A stretch of DNA of 56,025 bases from an uncultured Lachnospiraceae bacterium (lineage in GTDB: Bacteria; Bacillota; Clostridia; Lachnospirales; Lachnospiraceae), in contig CAJTNT010000027.1 in the NCBI GenBank assembly GCA_910577785.1, positions 1-56,025 of the forward strand. The letters are read 5' to 3'. Every line of letters starts with the position of its first letter. Positions within the stretch are counted from its first letter, which is position 1. The position numbers and the translations under genes are program-made. The notes under the pieces are model-generated. The model worked only from the letters and a program-made list of their open reading frames with translations. It did not search any database and was not told the DNA's origin. Below, piece by piece: positions 32,840 through 41,679 of this stretch.

Positions 32840-33805
32840 TTAATGTACAGAAAATAATTCCTCCAGCTGCCGGTATGTCTCTGCCTCGTTGATCTTCCTG
32901 CGCAGCTGGGCTGAATTTTTATAGCCGCTGGTATACCAGGCAGCATGCTTGCGCATTTCCCGGATTCCTGCCGCCTCCCCCTTAAGGGCGACCTGGCTCC
33001 TGGCATGGCGCAGGATCATCCCCGCCACTTCCTCCATCGGAGGCTTCGCCAATTGCTCCCCGGTTTCCATATAGTGGAGAATCTGCCGGAAAACCCATGG
33101 GTTTCCCTGGGCGGCGCGGCCAATCATAAAACCGTCGCAGCCTGCCTGCTCCTTGCGGAGCATAATATCCTCTGCCATACGGATGTCGCCATTGCCAATG
33201 ACAGGAATGGAAACGTTCTCCTTGACCTGCCGAATAATTTCCCAGTCCGCCGTGCCAGAGTAATACTGTTCCCTGGTCCTGCCGTGTACGGCAATGGCAG
33301 CGGCGCCTGCCTCTTCTGCAATCTTTGCAATCTCCACGGCATTGGCATGGCTCTCATCAAAACCCTTGCGGATTTTGACAGTCACTGGCTTTTGGATGGC
33401 CTTAACGACCTCTGAAACAATGCGGTAAACCAGCTTTGGCTCTTTCATTAAGGCAGAACCTTCCCCATTATTCACAACCTTTGGCACAGGGCAGCCCATA
33501 TTAATGTCCAAGATATCAAAGGGGCGCTCCTCAATCCGCTTTGCCATTTCGCTCATAATGTATGGGTCTGCGCCAAAGAGCTGCAGGGATACCGGGCGTT
33601 CCTCCGGCCTTGTAGCCAGCAGTATTTCCGTATTTTTATTGCGGTAATAAATTCCTTTTGCGCTGACCATCTCCATGCAGATGAGCCCTGCGCCCTGTTC
33701 CTTGCAGAGCATACGGAATGGCAGGTCACATACCCCTGCCATTGGTGCAAGCACTAAATTATTCTCTAATTCTACATTTCCTATTTTAAGCTTATGCATC
33801 TGCAC
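32840..33805 (-). CDS. dusB: tRNA-dihydrouridine synthase (DusB type)
   Basis: The 321-residue FMN-dependent TIM-barrel enzyme reduces uridines in the tRNA D-loop. Landmarks: LAPMAGVCDLPFRMLC at the N-terminus, DINMGCPVPKVVNNGEGSALM with the catalytic Cys, KIRKGFDESHANAVEIA, AIAVHGRTREQYYSG and IGNGDIR. The C-terminal helical part (HARSQVALKG…) binds RNA. The start could be GTG 33805 or ATG 33799. It lies downstream of coaX and may be cotranscribed with it. Confidence 0.93.
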   Translation of the reverse strand: MQMHKLKIGNVELENNLVLAPMAGVCDLPFRMLCKEQGAGLICMEMVSAKGIYYRNKNTEILLATRPEERPVSLQLFGADPYIMSEMAKRIEERPFDILDINMGCPVPKVVNNGEGSALMKEPKLVYRIVSEVVKAIQKPVTVKIRKGFDESHANAVEIAKIAEEAGAAAIAVHGRTREQYYSGTADWEIIRQVKENVSIPVIGNGDIRMAEDIMLRKEQAGCDGFMIGRAAQGNPWVFRQILHYMETGEQLAKPPMEEVAGMILRHARSQVALKGEAAGIREMRKHAAWYTSGYKNSAQLRRKINEAETYRQLEELFSVH

Positions 33806-33884
33806 ATCTTATCCCATTCCTTCCGTTTTCTCTGCCTTGGCATCCGGTTCCTGTTCTAATTCCGGCTCTGGCTGTGCTATTTTT

Positions 33885-34667
33885 CTATATTGGCTTTTCC
33901 CGGTTCTGCTTTTTGTAAATAAGCCGCAGCCCCTGCAAAGTCAGTGTGGGGTCATAAATATCAATCGAAGCAACTTCTTTGGCTATCATATTGCCAAGGC
34001 CGCCAGTTGCCACCACTTTGAGATCCTGATACCCCGTTTCCTTCTTGGTCTGGCGGATAATATACTCTGTCTGGCCAATCTGCCCATAAATCAGGCCCGC
34101 CTGCATGCTGGTAATGGTTTCCCTGGCGAGGATGCTTCCGGGCTTACGGATTTCAATCTCTGGCAGCTTGGCGGCTTCTTCCCAGAGCGCTTTTGCCGAT
34201 GTACGGATCCCTGGCGCTGTGACCCCGGACACGAAAGCCCCAGTTTCATCCACCAGGTCGTAGGTGGTGCCCGTCCCAAAATCAATGACAAAGACAGGAC
34301 CCCCATACAATTCATATGCCGCTGCAGCGTCCACAATACGGTCTGCCCCAATCTGGCGGGGATTTTCCGTGGCGATGCGGATGCCTGTCTTAATTCCTGG
34401 CTCAACCACTACTGGATGGATGCCGAAATATTTAATAAAGGCACTCAGCAGCGAGTGCATCACATTAGGAACTACGGAAGCGATAATTACATCCCTGACC
34501 TTAGCTGGCTCCATCCTATTATGCGTCAAAAGGTCGCGGATACAGATGCCATATTCATCCGAAGTCCGCTGCAGCTTTGTCGTCATGCGGAATGTCCCTT
34601 CCAGCTTTTCCCCGTCAAACACGCCAAATGTAATGTTCGTATTCCCAACATCCACAACTAATAACAT
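33885..34667 (-). CDS. coaX: type III pantothenate kinase
   Basis: The 260-residue kinase phosphorylates pantothenate in coenzyme A synthesis, using an ASKHA fold. Motifs: DVGNTNITFGVF (phosphate loop), GADRIVDAAAAYELYGGPVFVIDFGTGTTYDLVDETGAFVSG (catalytic Asp and adenosine region) and VATGGLGNMIA. The first step of CoA synthesis. ATG 34667 follows GGAGGGTAAGGC. It lies between the DUF6145-like gene and dusB. Confidence 0.95.
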   Translation of the reverse strand: MLLVVDVGNTNITFGVFDGEKLEGTFRMTTKLQRTSDEYGICIRDLLTHNRMEPAKVRDVIIASVVPNVMHSLLSAFIKYFGIHPVVVEPGIKTGIRIATENPRQIGADRIVDAAAAYELYGGPVFVIDFGTGTTYDLVDETGAFVSGVTAPGIRTSAKALWEEAAKLPEIEIRKPGSILARETITSMQAGLIYGQIGQTEYIIRQTKKETGYQDLKVVATGGLGNMIAKEVASIDIYDPTLTLQGLRLIYKKQNREKPI

Positions 34668-34670
34668 GCC

Positions 34671-34985
34671 TTACCCTCCTAACACTTTGTAATATAGCTC
34701 CAGCGCTTCCAACAAATCCTGCCTCGTACGCTGGAGCTGTTTGACCTTCAGCACGCTCCCAATCTCATCATAGAGCAAATCCCCTTCATCTGCATCTGTC
34801 CGAAACTGCAGCGAGCCATTCTCATCAAAAAAAAGGGTCAGCGTCCCCCCAATATCTTCCGTGAAGAGCACACACATAATCTTCAGCTCATTTTTAATAT
34901 GGGGAGGAAGCTGGCTGAACGCCTGGTTCAAATAAAATTTCTTTGTATATGCGCTGGCAGCGCACAAAACAACCTCTTCCAACAA
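34671..34985 (-). CDS. DUF6145-like hypothetical protein
   Basis: About 104 residues from TTG 34985 (GGAAGGCGG upstream), beginning LLEEVVLCAASAYTKKFYLN. ELKIMCVLFTEDIGGTLTLFFDENGSLQFRTDADEGDLLYDEIG and QTRQDLLEAL-type tail fit DUF6145, a small family placed beside coaX and birA in Lachnospiraceae. The function is unknown. The longer frame from ATG 35027 lacks an RBS. It ends three bases before coaX. Confidence 0.65.
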   Translation of the reverse strand: MLEEVVLCAASAYTKKFYLNQAFSQLPPHIKNELKIMCVLFTEDIGGTLTLFFDENGSLQFRTDADEGDLLYDEIGSVLKVKQLQRTRQDLLEALELYYKVLGG

Positions 34986-35138
34986 TACACCGCCTTCCCT
35001 AATACAGCACTGCCTATGTGCCGACACCTTCCAGGCTCCGCAGGCACTCCATTTCCCTCTGAGCCATTCTCCTGGCCCTGCTGCCCTCCCGGCTCTGCAG
35101 ACATACCATTTCCTGCTGCAGGCTATGTTTGCCGCTTC

Positions 35139-36146
35139 CTATACATAGCCATAAATCCCCCGCACAGACACCTCTCCAGAGGAGACTTTCACCGTCCCGC
35201 CTTCGCGGTGAATCAGAAGTTCGCCTCTCTCATTAATGCCCAAGGCTTTGCCGCCAAATTCACCCAGCGGATCCAGTACCCGCACTTCCCTTCCGCAGTT
35301 TACGAGGAGGGCATTGTATTCCTCCCGCAGCATGGACAGATCCTGTGTCTGCATAAAAGTCCTATAATATTTCTCAAATTCCTCCAGCACTGCCGCCAGC
35401 ACTGCCGCCCTGTAAATCCTGTCCTCTTTCCCAAGCCGGCTCATTTCCATATCCAGCGATGTAGCCTTGGCGGCAAGCTCTTTGGGAAAATTCTTTTGAT
35501 GTACATTGATGCCGCTCCCCACCACAATATGGTTGACGTAATCTATCTGTGCGCTCATTTCCGTGAGGATGCCGACAATTTTCCTGCCATTGATCACCAC
35601 ATCGTTGGGCCACTTAATGGCAGGCTCCAGTCCAGTCGACTTGGAAATTCCCTTCGCTACAGCCAAGGCTTTGACTAATGTCAGCATAGAGGCATTGGCA
35701 GGGTTCATATCCGGCCGCAGCAGGATGGAAAAGAAAATACCTTCTCCCCTGGGCGAGCTCCAATCCCTCCCGCGCCTTCCACGCCCGGCATTCTGCTCTT
35801 CAGCCACAATCACAGTCCCGTGCCCCTGGGCGCCGGCAGCCCCTTCTGCAACCCGTTTTGCTTCCGTATTCGTGGAATCAATCTCGTCAAAATAGCAGAT
35901 TGGACGGCCAGCCCACTGCGTATGCAGCCGGCTCTCAATCTCGCTTTTGGACAGGATATCCGGCACAGAGAGCAGGCGGTAGCCCTTATTCTGGACGGCT
36001 TCTATTTGGTATCCCGCTTCCTTGAGCTGACGGATTGATTTCCAAACGGCTGTCCTGGACACGCCAAGCTGCCCGCACAGCTCCTGTCCAGAAATAAACG
36101 CCCCTGTTTCTGACTGGCGCAGCATCTCTAATATCTTCGTTTTCAT
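35139..36146 (-). CDS. birA: bifunctional biotin ligase/repressor
   Basis: The 335-residue protein has an N-terminal winged HTH (ISGQELCGQLGVSRTAVWKSIRQLKEAGYQIEAV), a ligase domain with GRGRRGRDW (biotinyl-AMP loop, near residue 125), KWPNDVVINGRKIVGIL, and a C-terminal SH3-like domain (GREVRVLDPLGEFGGKALGINERGELLI). It attaches biotin to acyl carriers and can repress biotin genes. ATG 36146 has a weak RBS. Confidence 0.95.
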   Translation of the reverse strand: MKTKILEMLRQSETGAFISGQELCGQLGVSRTAVWKSIRQLKEAGYQIEAVQNKGYRLLSVPDILSKSEIESRLHTQWAGRPICYFDEIDSTNTEAKRVAEGAAGAQGHGTVIVAEEQNAGRGRRGRDWSSPRGEGIFFSILLRPDMNPANASMLTLVKALAVAKGISKSTGLEPAIKWPNDVVINGRKIVGILTEMSAQIDYVNHIVVGSGINVHQKNFPKELAAKATSLDMEMSRLGKEDRIYRAAVLAAVLEEFEKYYRTFMQTQDLSMLREEYNALLVNCGREVRVLDPLGEFGGKALGINERGELLIHREGGTVKVSSGEVSVRGIYGYV

Positions 36147-36351
36147 AATAAACCAGCAAGGAGCCCGCTGCCTTCAGGCGGCGGGAGGAATTGCGCTATG
36201 GCGCCGCAATCCCAGCCTCTTGCATTCGCCTTTCTACATCTATCTTAATTGCATACACTACGCCTTTAAGGCCTCCTGTATGCTGGAGTAATGCAGCCAT
36301 CGACAATGTTATCCTGCGGTTATCTGGCCGCAGCGCTATCCCTAGATAAGC
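36147..36351. other. intergenic region between argF and birA
   Basis: About 205 bp without a gene. It contains an imperfect GC hairpin (CCGCTGCCTTCAGGCGGCGG, 36168-36187), which may serve as an argF terminator. No clear promoter was identified. Confidence 0.35.
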
Positions 36352-37335
36352 TTACAACGTGGCATACATAATAGCCTTGATGCTGTGCATACGGTTCTCT
36401 GCCTCGTCAAATACCACAGACTGGCTGCCTTCAAATACTTCATCCGTCACTTCCATTTCCGTCAAGCCAAATTTCTGGTGTATTTGCTGGCCAATGGTGG
36501 TCTTCAGATCATGGAATGCCGGCAGGCAATGCATAAAAACCGCAGATTCTTTGGCATTTTCCATGACTGCCTGATTCACCTGATATGGCGTCAGTTCCCG
36601 GATGCGCTCTTCCCATACTTCGTCCGGCTCTCCCATAGACACCCATACGTCCGTGTAAATCACATCCGCATCCTTCGTTCCTTCCTGCACGTCCTCTGTC
36701 AGGGTAATGGACGCCCCTGTTTCCGCCGCTACTTCCTTGCAGTAATCCACGAGTGGCTGTTCCGGGAAATACTTCCTGCTGGTGCAGGCCACAAAATCCA
36801 TGCCCAGCTTTGCGCAGGCCACCATCAGGGAATTGCCCATATTATAACGGGCGTCTCCCATATAGACAAATTTAATCCCTTCCAGATGCCCAAACTTTTC
36901 CTGCACGGTCAGCATGTCTGCAATCATCTGGGTCGGATGAAACTCATTGGTCAGGCCATTCCATACCGGGACGCCGGCATGTTTTGCCAGTTCCTCAACG
37001 ATTTCCTGCCCAAACCCCCGGTATTCAATACCATCAAACATCCTGCCCAGAACCCTGGCTGTGTCTGCTATGCTCTCTTTCTTGCCAATCTGGGAACCGG
37101 AAGGATCAAGGTATGTAACGTGCATTCCTAGATCATAGGCCGCCACTTCAAAGGAACAGCGGGTCCGAGTGCTTGTCTTCTCAAAAATCAGCGCAATATT
37201 CTTGCCTTTGAACACATCATGGGCAGCGCCTTTTTTCTTCTTTGCTTTTAAGTCCGCGGATAGTTCAATGAGATACTTAATTTCTTCCGAGGTAAAATCT
37301 TTTAATTTTAAAAAGCTGCGTCCTTTTAGATTCAT
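36352..37335 (-). CDS. argF: ornithine carbamoyltransferase
   Basis: The 327-residue OTCase transfers carbamoyl phosphate to ornithine to give citrulline, or runs in reverse in arginine or citrulline catabolism. Motifs: carbamoyl-phosphate site EKTSTRTRCSFE, GFGQEIVEELAKHAGVPVWNGLTNEFHPTQMIAD, YMGDARYNMGNS, and FMHCLPAFHD with the catalytic Cys. Start ATG 37335 has GGAGG five bases upstream. Distinct from the YgeW carbamoyltransferase encoded at 47824. Confidence 0.93.
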   Translation of the reverse strand: MNLKGRSFLKLKDFTSEEIKYLIELSADLKAKKKKGAAHDVFKGKNIALIFEKTSTRTRCSFEVAAYDLGMHVTYLDPSGSQIGKKESIADTARVLGRMFDGIEYRGFGQEIVEELAKHAGVPVWNGLTNEFHPTQMIADMLTVQEKFGHLEGIKFVYMGDARYNMGNSLMVACAKLGMDFVACTSRKYFPEQPLVDYCKEVAAETGASITLTEDVQEGTKDADVIYTDVWVSMGEPDEVWEERIRELTPYQVNQAVMENAKESAVFMHCLPAFHDLKTTIGQQIHQKFGLTEMEVTDEVFEGSQSVVFDEAENRMHSIKAIMYATL

Positions 37336-37367
37336 ATTTTCCTCCATATTTGCCTGTATCATTACTA

Positions 37368-37404
37368 TTCACGGTCTGGGAGGCCGCTCATAGTAACGAT
37401 TCGG
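37368..37404. repeat. 37-bp dispersed repeat, copy 1
   Basis: The sequence TTCACGGTCTGGGAGGCCGCTCATAGTAACGATTCGG (written in parts: TTCACG, GAGGCCGCTCATA, AAC-ATTCGG) matches 30 of 37 bases of a second copy at 39069-39105. Both are intergenic. It is likely an intergenic repeat family of this genome. Confidence 0.5.
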
Positions 37405-37419
37405 CTATTTTATATATTG

Positions 37420-38352
37420 TCAGCCTTCTTTGGCAATTTCTGCGGCAGACTTCACCAACCCCGCCAGGTTCTGGATTTCGGAAGGGATGATAATCTTTGT
37501 CGCCTTGCCATCCGCTGCCTTGATAAAGGCCTCCAGGCTCTTAAGCTGGAGCACGGCTTCATCTGCCGCCGCATCCTTGAGGAAACGGAGGCCTTCGGCA
37601 TTCGCCTTCTGAACCCGCAGGATAGCCTCTGCCTGGCCTTCTGCTTCGCGCATGGTGGCTTCCTTTTTTGCCTCTGCACGCAGGATGGCTGCCTGTTTTT
37701 CTGCTTCTGCGTCAAGGATGGCAGATTCCTTTTTCCCTTCTGCCACCAGTACAGTCGCCGTCTTCTCCCCTTCTGCCTGAGTAACGGCCGCACGGCGCTC
37801 ACGCTCTGCCTTGGCCTGCTTCTCCATTGCATCCTGAATCTGCTGCGGCGGAATAATATTCTTCAGTTCCACACGGTTTACCTTAATCCCCCAAGGATCT
37901 GTGGCCACATCCAGGGACGCCCGCATTTTGGTATTAATTAACTCGCGGGAGGTAAGCGTCTCATCCAGCTCCAAATCACCGATGATATTGCGCAGGGTAG
38001 TTGCCGTGAGGTTTTCAATCGCCATAATCGGATTCTCTACGCCATAGGCAAACAGCTTGGGATCTGTAATCTGGAAATACACTACCGTGTCAATCCGCAT
38101 CGTCACATTATCCTTGGTAATCACAGGCTGCGGCGCAAAATCGACAACCTGTTCCTTGAGCAGCACACGCCTTGCTACCCGGTCAATAAACGGGACCTTA
38201 AAATGCAGGCCCACGCCCCAGGTCCCTTGGTAGCCGCCCAGACGTTCAATCACCAGGGCATGCGCCTGGGGGACGATTTTCACACAGGACGCCAGCAAGA
38301 TTAAGATAAAAATAACCAATGCCATAAAAAACATTAATCCGATATATTCCAT
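37420..38352 (-). CDS. SPFH/Band 7 membrane scaffold protein (QmcA/stomatin-like)
   Basis: The 310-residue protein has an N-terminal transmembrane helix (IGLMFFMALVIFILILLASC), a Band 7 domain (VPQAHALVIERLGGYQGTWGVGLHFKVPF…DFAPQPVITKDNVTMRID) and a long Ala/Glu/Lys coiled coil (KAERERRAAVTQAEGEKTA). It forms membrane scaffolds. Start ATG 38352 has GGAGGG seven bases upstream. It lies directly downstream of the NfeD-like gene, the usual SPFH/NfeD pair. Confidence 0.92.
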   Translation of the reverse strand: MEYIGLMFFMALVIFILILLASCVKIVPQAHALVIERLGGYQGTWGVGLHFKVPFIDRVARRVLLKEQVVDFAPQPVITKDNVTMRIDTVVYFQITDPKLFAYGVENPIMAIENLTATTLRNIIGDLELDETLTSRELINTKMRASLDVATDPWGIKVNRVELKNIIPPQQIQDAMEKQAKAERERRAAVTQAEGEKTATVLVAEGKKESAILDAEAEKQAAILRAEAKKEATMREAEGQAEAILRVQKANAEGLRFLKDAAADEAVLQLKSLEAFIKAADGKATKIIIPSEIQNLAGLVKSAAEIAKEG

Positions 38353-38377
38353 CGCCAATCCCTCCATGTTCTGTTTC

Positions 38378-38854
38378 TTATTTCTGCTCCCGACTTCCTG
38401 TTTCTGCTTCCGATTTCCTTATTTCTGCTCCCTGTCCTTTTACCAGCAGCTTTACTCCGCTGATATCCATAATTTCCACCCTGGCGTCCTGGGGAATCGC
38501 AATGCCATCCACTGCCCGCGCTGTCCATTCCTGCCCCTCCACGCATACTTTCCCTTCCCCCATCAGGTTGTCTATACGCTCCAGGACAACCGCTGTCTTG
38601 CCAATCAAACTCTCTGCATTTGTCTTTTCCCTGTCCTGATTAAAAAACCTCACGGCCAGCGGCCTGGTAACTACCAACAGGGCTACCGAAACGGCTGCGA
38701 ACAGCACCGCCTGCACCGCCACGCCCGCCCCCAGCAGATATGCGAGGAAAGCCGCCAGCGCACCGCCTGCAAACCAGATGGTGGTAAGGCCAAGCGTAAT
38801 AATCTCTATCACTGACATAATCAATATCACAGCCAGCCAGAATATCCCTTCCAT
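38378..38854 (-). CDS. NfeD-like membrane protein
   Basis: The 158-residue protein has three to four N-terminal membrane helices (GIFWLAVILIMSVIEIITLGLTTIWFAGGALAAFLAYLLG…VLFAAVSVALLVV) and a C-terminal OB-fold (SLIGKTAVVLERIDNLMGEGKVCVEGQEWTARA). NfeD OB domains partner with Band 7 proteins. ATG 38854 follows GAGGAGTGTTTCGTT. It is cotranscribed with the SPFH gene. Confidence 0.88.
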   Translation of the reverse strand: MEGIFWLAVILIMSVIEIITLGLTTIWFAGGALAAFLAYLLGAGVAVQAVLFAAVSVALLVVTRPLAVRFFNQDREKTNAESLIGKTAVVLERIDNLMGEGKVCVEGQEWTARAVDGIAIPQDARVEIMDISGVKLLVKGQGAEIRKSEAETGSREQK

Positions 38855-39160
38855 AACGAAACACTCCTCTTTATTCTACTATATTTTTTGTCAAATTACA
38901 ATTATTTAATCATCCTCTCCGATAAAAAATAAGCATCTTTGAACAGCAACACCCAGAGCGCCGCTTCCTTTCCTATGCTCCTCCATCCAGCCTACCCGCT
39001 GGTATCTCTGAGCAAAAGAAAGGGATCCTGCAGCACCCTGGGTACTTTCTTCCCAATCTATATTACGGTTCACGCCCTAAGAGGCCGCTCATAACAACAA
39101 TTCGGGCGATATTTACAGTTTTGCTGTGCATAACCGCTCCTCACTCCTAAATCGCTATGT
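38855..39160. other. intergenic region between hpf and NfeD-like gene
   Basis: About 306 bp without a gene. It contains the second 37-bp repeat (39069-39105) and otherwise no recognisable feature. Confidence 0.4.
39069..39105. repeat. 37-bp dispersed repeat, copy 2
   Basis: Same orientation as the copy at 37368-37404, 30 of 37 bases identical, sharing GAGGCCGCTCATA exactly. Located between hpf and the NfeD-like gene. Confidence 0.5.
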
Positions 39161-39697
39161 TTAAAATTCAGGCTCGATCAGCCCATACGTATTCCCTTTC
39201 CTCTTATATACCACATTCACTTCCTCTGTCTCTGCGTTTTGGAAGACAAAGAAATTGTGCCCCAGCAGTTCCATCTGCACACAGGCATCCTCTGGGTACA
39301 TGGGCTTCATCCCAAACCGTTTTGTACGGATAATCTTCACGTCCTCATCATCCTCAATTTCCTTCTCAATATATTCCTTCTGGAAATTCTGGAGGCTTGG
39401 CGCAGACTGCTTCTGGTCGATAATTTTATTCTTATACTTTTTCAGCTGCCGCTCAATCACTTCCTCCACCAAATCTATGGAGACATACATATCGTTGCTC
39501 ACCTGCTCAGAGCGGATGATATTTCCCTTGACAGGAATCGTAACCTCGATTTTCTGGCGTTCCTTCTCAATGCTCAATGTCACGATAATATCTGTCTCTG
39601 GCGTAAAATATCTCTCTAGCTTGGACAGCTTGTCCTCTACCGCCTGCCTGAGCCCGTCCGTGATGTCAATGTTCTTTCCGCTAATAATAATACGCAT
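39161..39697 (-). CDS. hpf: ribosome hibernation promoting factor, long form
   Basis: The 178-residue long-form HPF binds the 30S decoding region and dimerises ribosomes to 100S. The N-terminal S30AE domain (IISGKNIDITDGLRQAVEDKLSKLERYF) is joined by a linker to the C-terminal dimerisation domain (IIRTKRFGMKPMYPEDACVQMELLGHNFFVFQNAETEEVNVVYKRKGNTYGLIEP). ATG 39697 has AAAGGGG nine bases upstream. Likely stress or stationary-phase controlled. Confidence 0.95.
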   Translation of the reverse strand: MRIIISGKNIDITDGLRQAVEDKLSKLERYFTPETDIIVTLSIEKERQKIEVTIPVKGNIIRSEQVSNDMYVSIDLVEEVIERQLKKYKNKIIDQKQSAPSLQNFQKEYIEKEIEDDEDVKIIRTKRFGMKPMYPEDACVQMELLGHNFFVFQNAETEEVNVVYKRKGNTYGLIEPEF

Positions 39698-39831
39698 ACG
39701 TTTCAACCCCTTTACTGTTTATTTTCTGTCATTGTTGTAGCCAATATTACTGTTCCACGGCCATTATATCACATTGATTACATAAATACAAGCCTGCCCG
39801 TTACGATCCAAGGCCCAGAACAACCAACAAC

Positions 39832-39860
39832 TTGACATTTTTCCCGCGCCATGATAATGT
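39832..39860 (+). promoter_or_regulatory. sigma-A-type promoter of the SDR gene
   Basis: TTGACA (39832-39837) and TAATGT (39855-39860) are 17 bases apart, upstream of the SDR start at 39944. Confidence 0.5.
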
Positions 39861-39943
39861 TTTTATGTTAGCAGAAAATTCTACTATATTGGTACTAAAA
39901 TAAACTCACGCTTTACCATTTTCCAGAAAGGAGACCCTGTCCC

Positions 39944-40678
39944 ATGCAATCCAAAGTAGCCTTTATCACTGGTGCTTCCCGTGGCATAGGGCGCGCGATC
40001 GCAGAAGAATTTGCCCGCCATGGGTATTGCCTTGCCATCAATTGCAAAAATTCCGGGGAAGCCCTGCTTTCTTATGCTGAGGAACTAGCCAATAGATACC
40101 ATGTTACCTGCCTTCCCTTATTCGGGGATGCTGGCGAAGAACCCTTTATTATAGAAGCATTTCAGGCAATCGACCACAAATTTGGCAGAATTGATGTCCT
40201 GGTCAACAACGCCGGCATTTCTAAAATCGGCCTTCTGGCTGACCTTTCGCTTCGTGAGTGGAACCAAATCCTCCAGACAAACCTGACTTCCCTTTTCTGC
40301 TGCTGCAAGCATGCAATCCCCCGGATGCTCCGCAGCCAGTCAGGCTCCATTTTAAATATTTCCTCTGTCTGGGGAACGGTAGGGGCTTCCTGTGAAGTGG
40401 CATATTCCGCTTCGAAGGGCGGGGTCAATGCCTTTACGAAGGCCCTGGCCAAAGAGCTTGCCCCCAGCCATATTTCTGTAAACGCCATTGCCTTCGGCGT
40501 CATTGATACCCAGATGAACCAATGCTTTACCCCCGAAGAACGCAGCCAGCTGATGGAAGAAATCCCAGCGGGGCGGTTCGGCGCCCCGCTGGAGGCGGCG
40601 CAGCTGGCGCTCACCCTTGTGGAAGCCCCTTCTTACCTGACGGGGCAAGTCGTTGCCATGGATGGCGGATGGCAGTAA
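39944..40678 (+). CDS. short-chain dehydrogenase/reductase (FabG-like)
   Basis: The 244-residue SDR has the Rossmann motif TGASRGIGRAIA, NNAG (VLVNNAGIS), catalytic S (ILNISSVWG) and Y-x3-K (YSASKGG). It probably reduces a 3-oxoacyl or other keto group using NAD(P)H. It lies alone between hpf and the XRE pair, so the substrate is unknown. ATG 39944 follows AAAGGAG. Confidence 0.9.
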   Translation: MQSKVAFITGASRGIGRAIAEEFARHGYCLAINCKNSGEALLSYAEELANRYHVTCLPLFGDAGEEPFIIEAFQAIDHKFGRIDVLVNNAGISKIGLLADLSLREWNQILQTNLTSLFCCCKHAIPRMLRSQSGSILNISSVWGTVGASCEVAYSASKGGVNAFTKALAKELAPSHISVNAIAFGVIDTQMNQCFTPEERSQLMEEIPAGRFGAPLEAAQLALTLVEAPSYLTGQVVAMDGGWQ

Positions 40679-40802
40679 AAAAGCGGGATTCGCGTTTGTG
40701 AATCACATTTGAGATTTGCATATTTCCATAATTTTCCAATCAATATTTCGTAGAATATGACTATCATACCTATACCGCACATACTGAAAGAGGAACATCT
40801 TT

Positions 40803-41162
40803 ATGAAATTCTCTGACCGATTGGAAAATCTATTAGAAGAGCGGAACCTCACCCAGAAAAAACTATCTACAGAACTCCATATTGCTCCATCCACCTTGAA
40901 TGGGTATTTGCGCAAGGATAGGGAACCAGATTATGGCACGCTGATTAAAATCTCAGAATATTTTCAAGTGTCTACCGATTTTATTTTAGGCGTCACCGAT
41001 ATACGCAATCCCTATCCTTCCCGTGAATGTTATAATGACAGAGAAGAAGAGCTGCTAGGAACCTATCGTGAGCTAAAGCCGCAGGAACAGGATTATCTGA
41101 TTAAGCAGGCACATATTTACCATCATCAGAATTTAGATATCCCCTATTCCTTCAAAAAATAG
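40803..41162 (+). CDS. XRE-family regulator, copy 1 of a tandem pair
   Basis: The 119-residue protein has a Cro/CI HTH (KFSDRLENLLEERNLTQKKLSTELHIAPSTLNGYLRKDREPDYGTLIKISEYF) and a short C-terminal helical region (EELLGTYRELKPQEQDYLIKQA). It is very similar to the next gene, so a tandem duplication. ATG 40803 follows AGAGGAACATCTTT. Its target may be its own promoter region. Confidence 0.85.
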   Translation: MKFSDRLENLLEERNLTQKKLSTELHIAPSTLNGYLRKDREPDYGTLIKISEYFQVSTDFILGVTDIRNPYPSRECYNDREEELLGTYRELKPQEQDYLIKQAHIYHHQNLDIPYSFKK

Positions 41163-41274
41163 TTCTGTACCCTATTTGCGGATATCACTATTCATTACGC
41201 GTTATCCCGTACAAATATGGACATCCTTCTATTAAGATGAAATCATTAAATTTCATTTTAAGGGAGGTGCCGGC

Positions 41275-41625
41275 ATGGATTTCAGCATTCGATTGGAAAA
41301 CCTGATTGAAGAAAGAAATATTACGCAAAAACAGCTATCTATGGAACTCCACATTGCTCCTACCACATTAAATGGATATGTCAACAGTTACCGTGAGCCA
41401 GATTTCCGCACGCTGATACGGATTGCTCATTATTTTGACGTATCTACAGACTATCTGTTAGGGCTCTGCAATGAGAAAAAACCTGTGCCCTCATCCCTAA
41501 GCCCTGTAGAAGGGACGCTGATACACCTTTTTCGCGACTTACCTCCCGACCGACAGGAACTTCTAATAGAACAGGCAAAGTTTTACCACGGCCTCAACGC
41601 AAAAACCCCCAAAAAGAATAGCTAG
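41275..41625 (+). CDS. XRE-family regulator, copy 2 of a tandem pair
   Basis: The 116-residue paralogue of the preceding gene: FSIRLENLIEERNITQKQLSMELHIAPTTLNGYVNSYREPDFRTLIRIAHYF, then LLGLCNEKK and a C-terminal tail (LIHLFRDLPPDRQELLIEQ). ATG 41275 follows AGGGAGGTGCCGGC. It ends 54 bases before the truncated rpoN gene on the other strand. A shared hairpin lies between them. Confidence 0.85.
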   Translation: MDFSIRLENLIEERNITQKQLSMELHIAPTTLNGYVNSYREPDFRTLIRIAHYFDVSTDYLLGLCNEKKPVPSSLSPVEGTLIHLFRDLPPDRQELLIEQAKFYHGLNAKTPKKNS

Positions 41626-41626
41626 C

Positions 41627-41664
41627 TCCCCACTGCTCCCAAAACAGGGCAGCGGGGAGGCTAT
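41627..41664. terminator. bidirectional terminator between XRE gene and rpoN
   Basis: AGCTCCCCACTGCTCCC and CAGGGCAGCGGGGAGGCT pair with few mismatches around an A-rich loop, between convergent genes. Confidence 0.6.
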
Positions 41665-41679
41665 CTGCCTAAAACTGCT

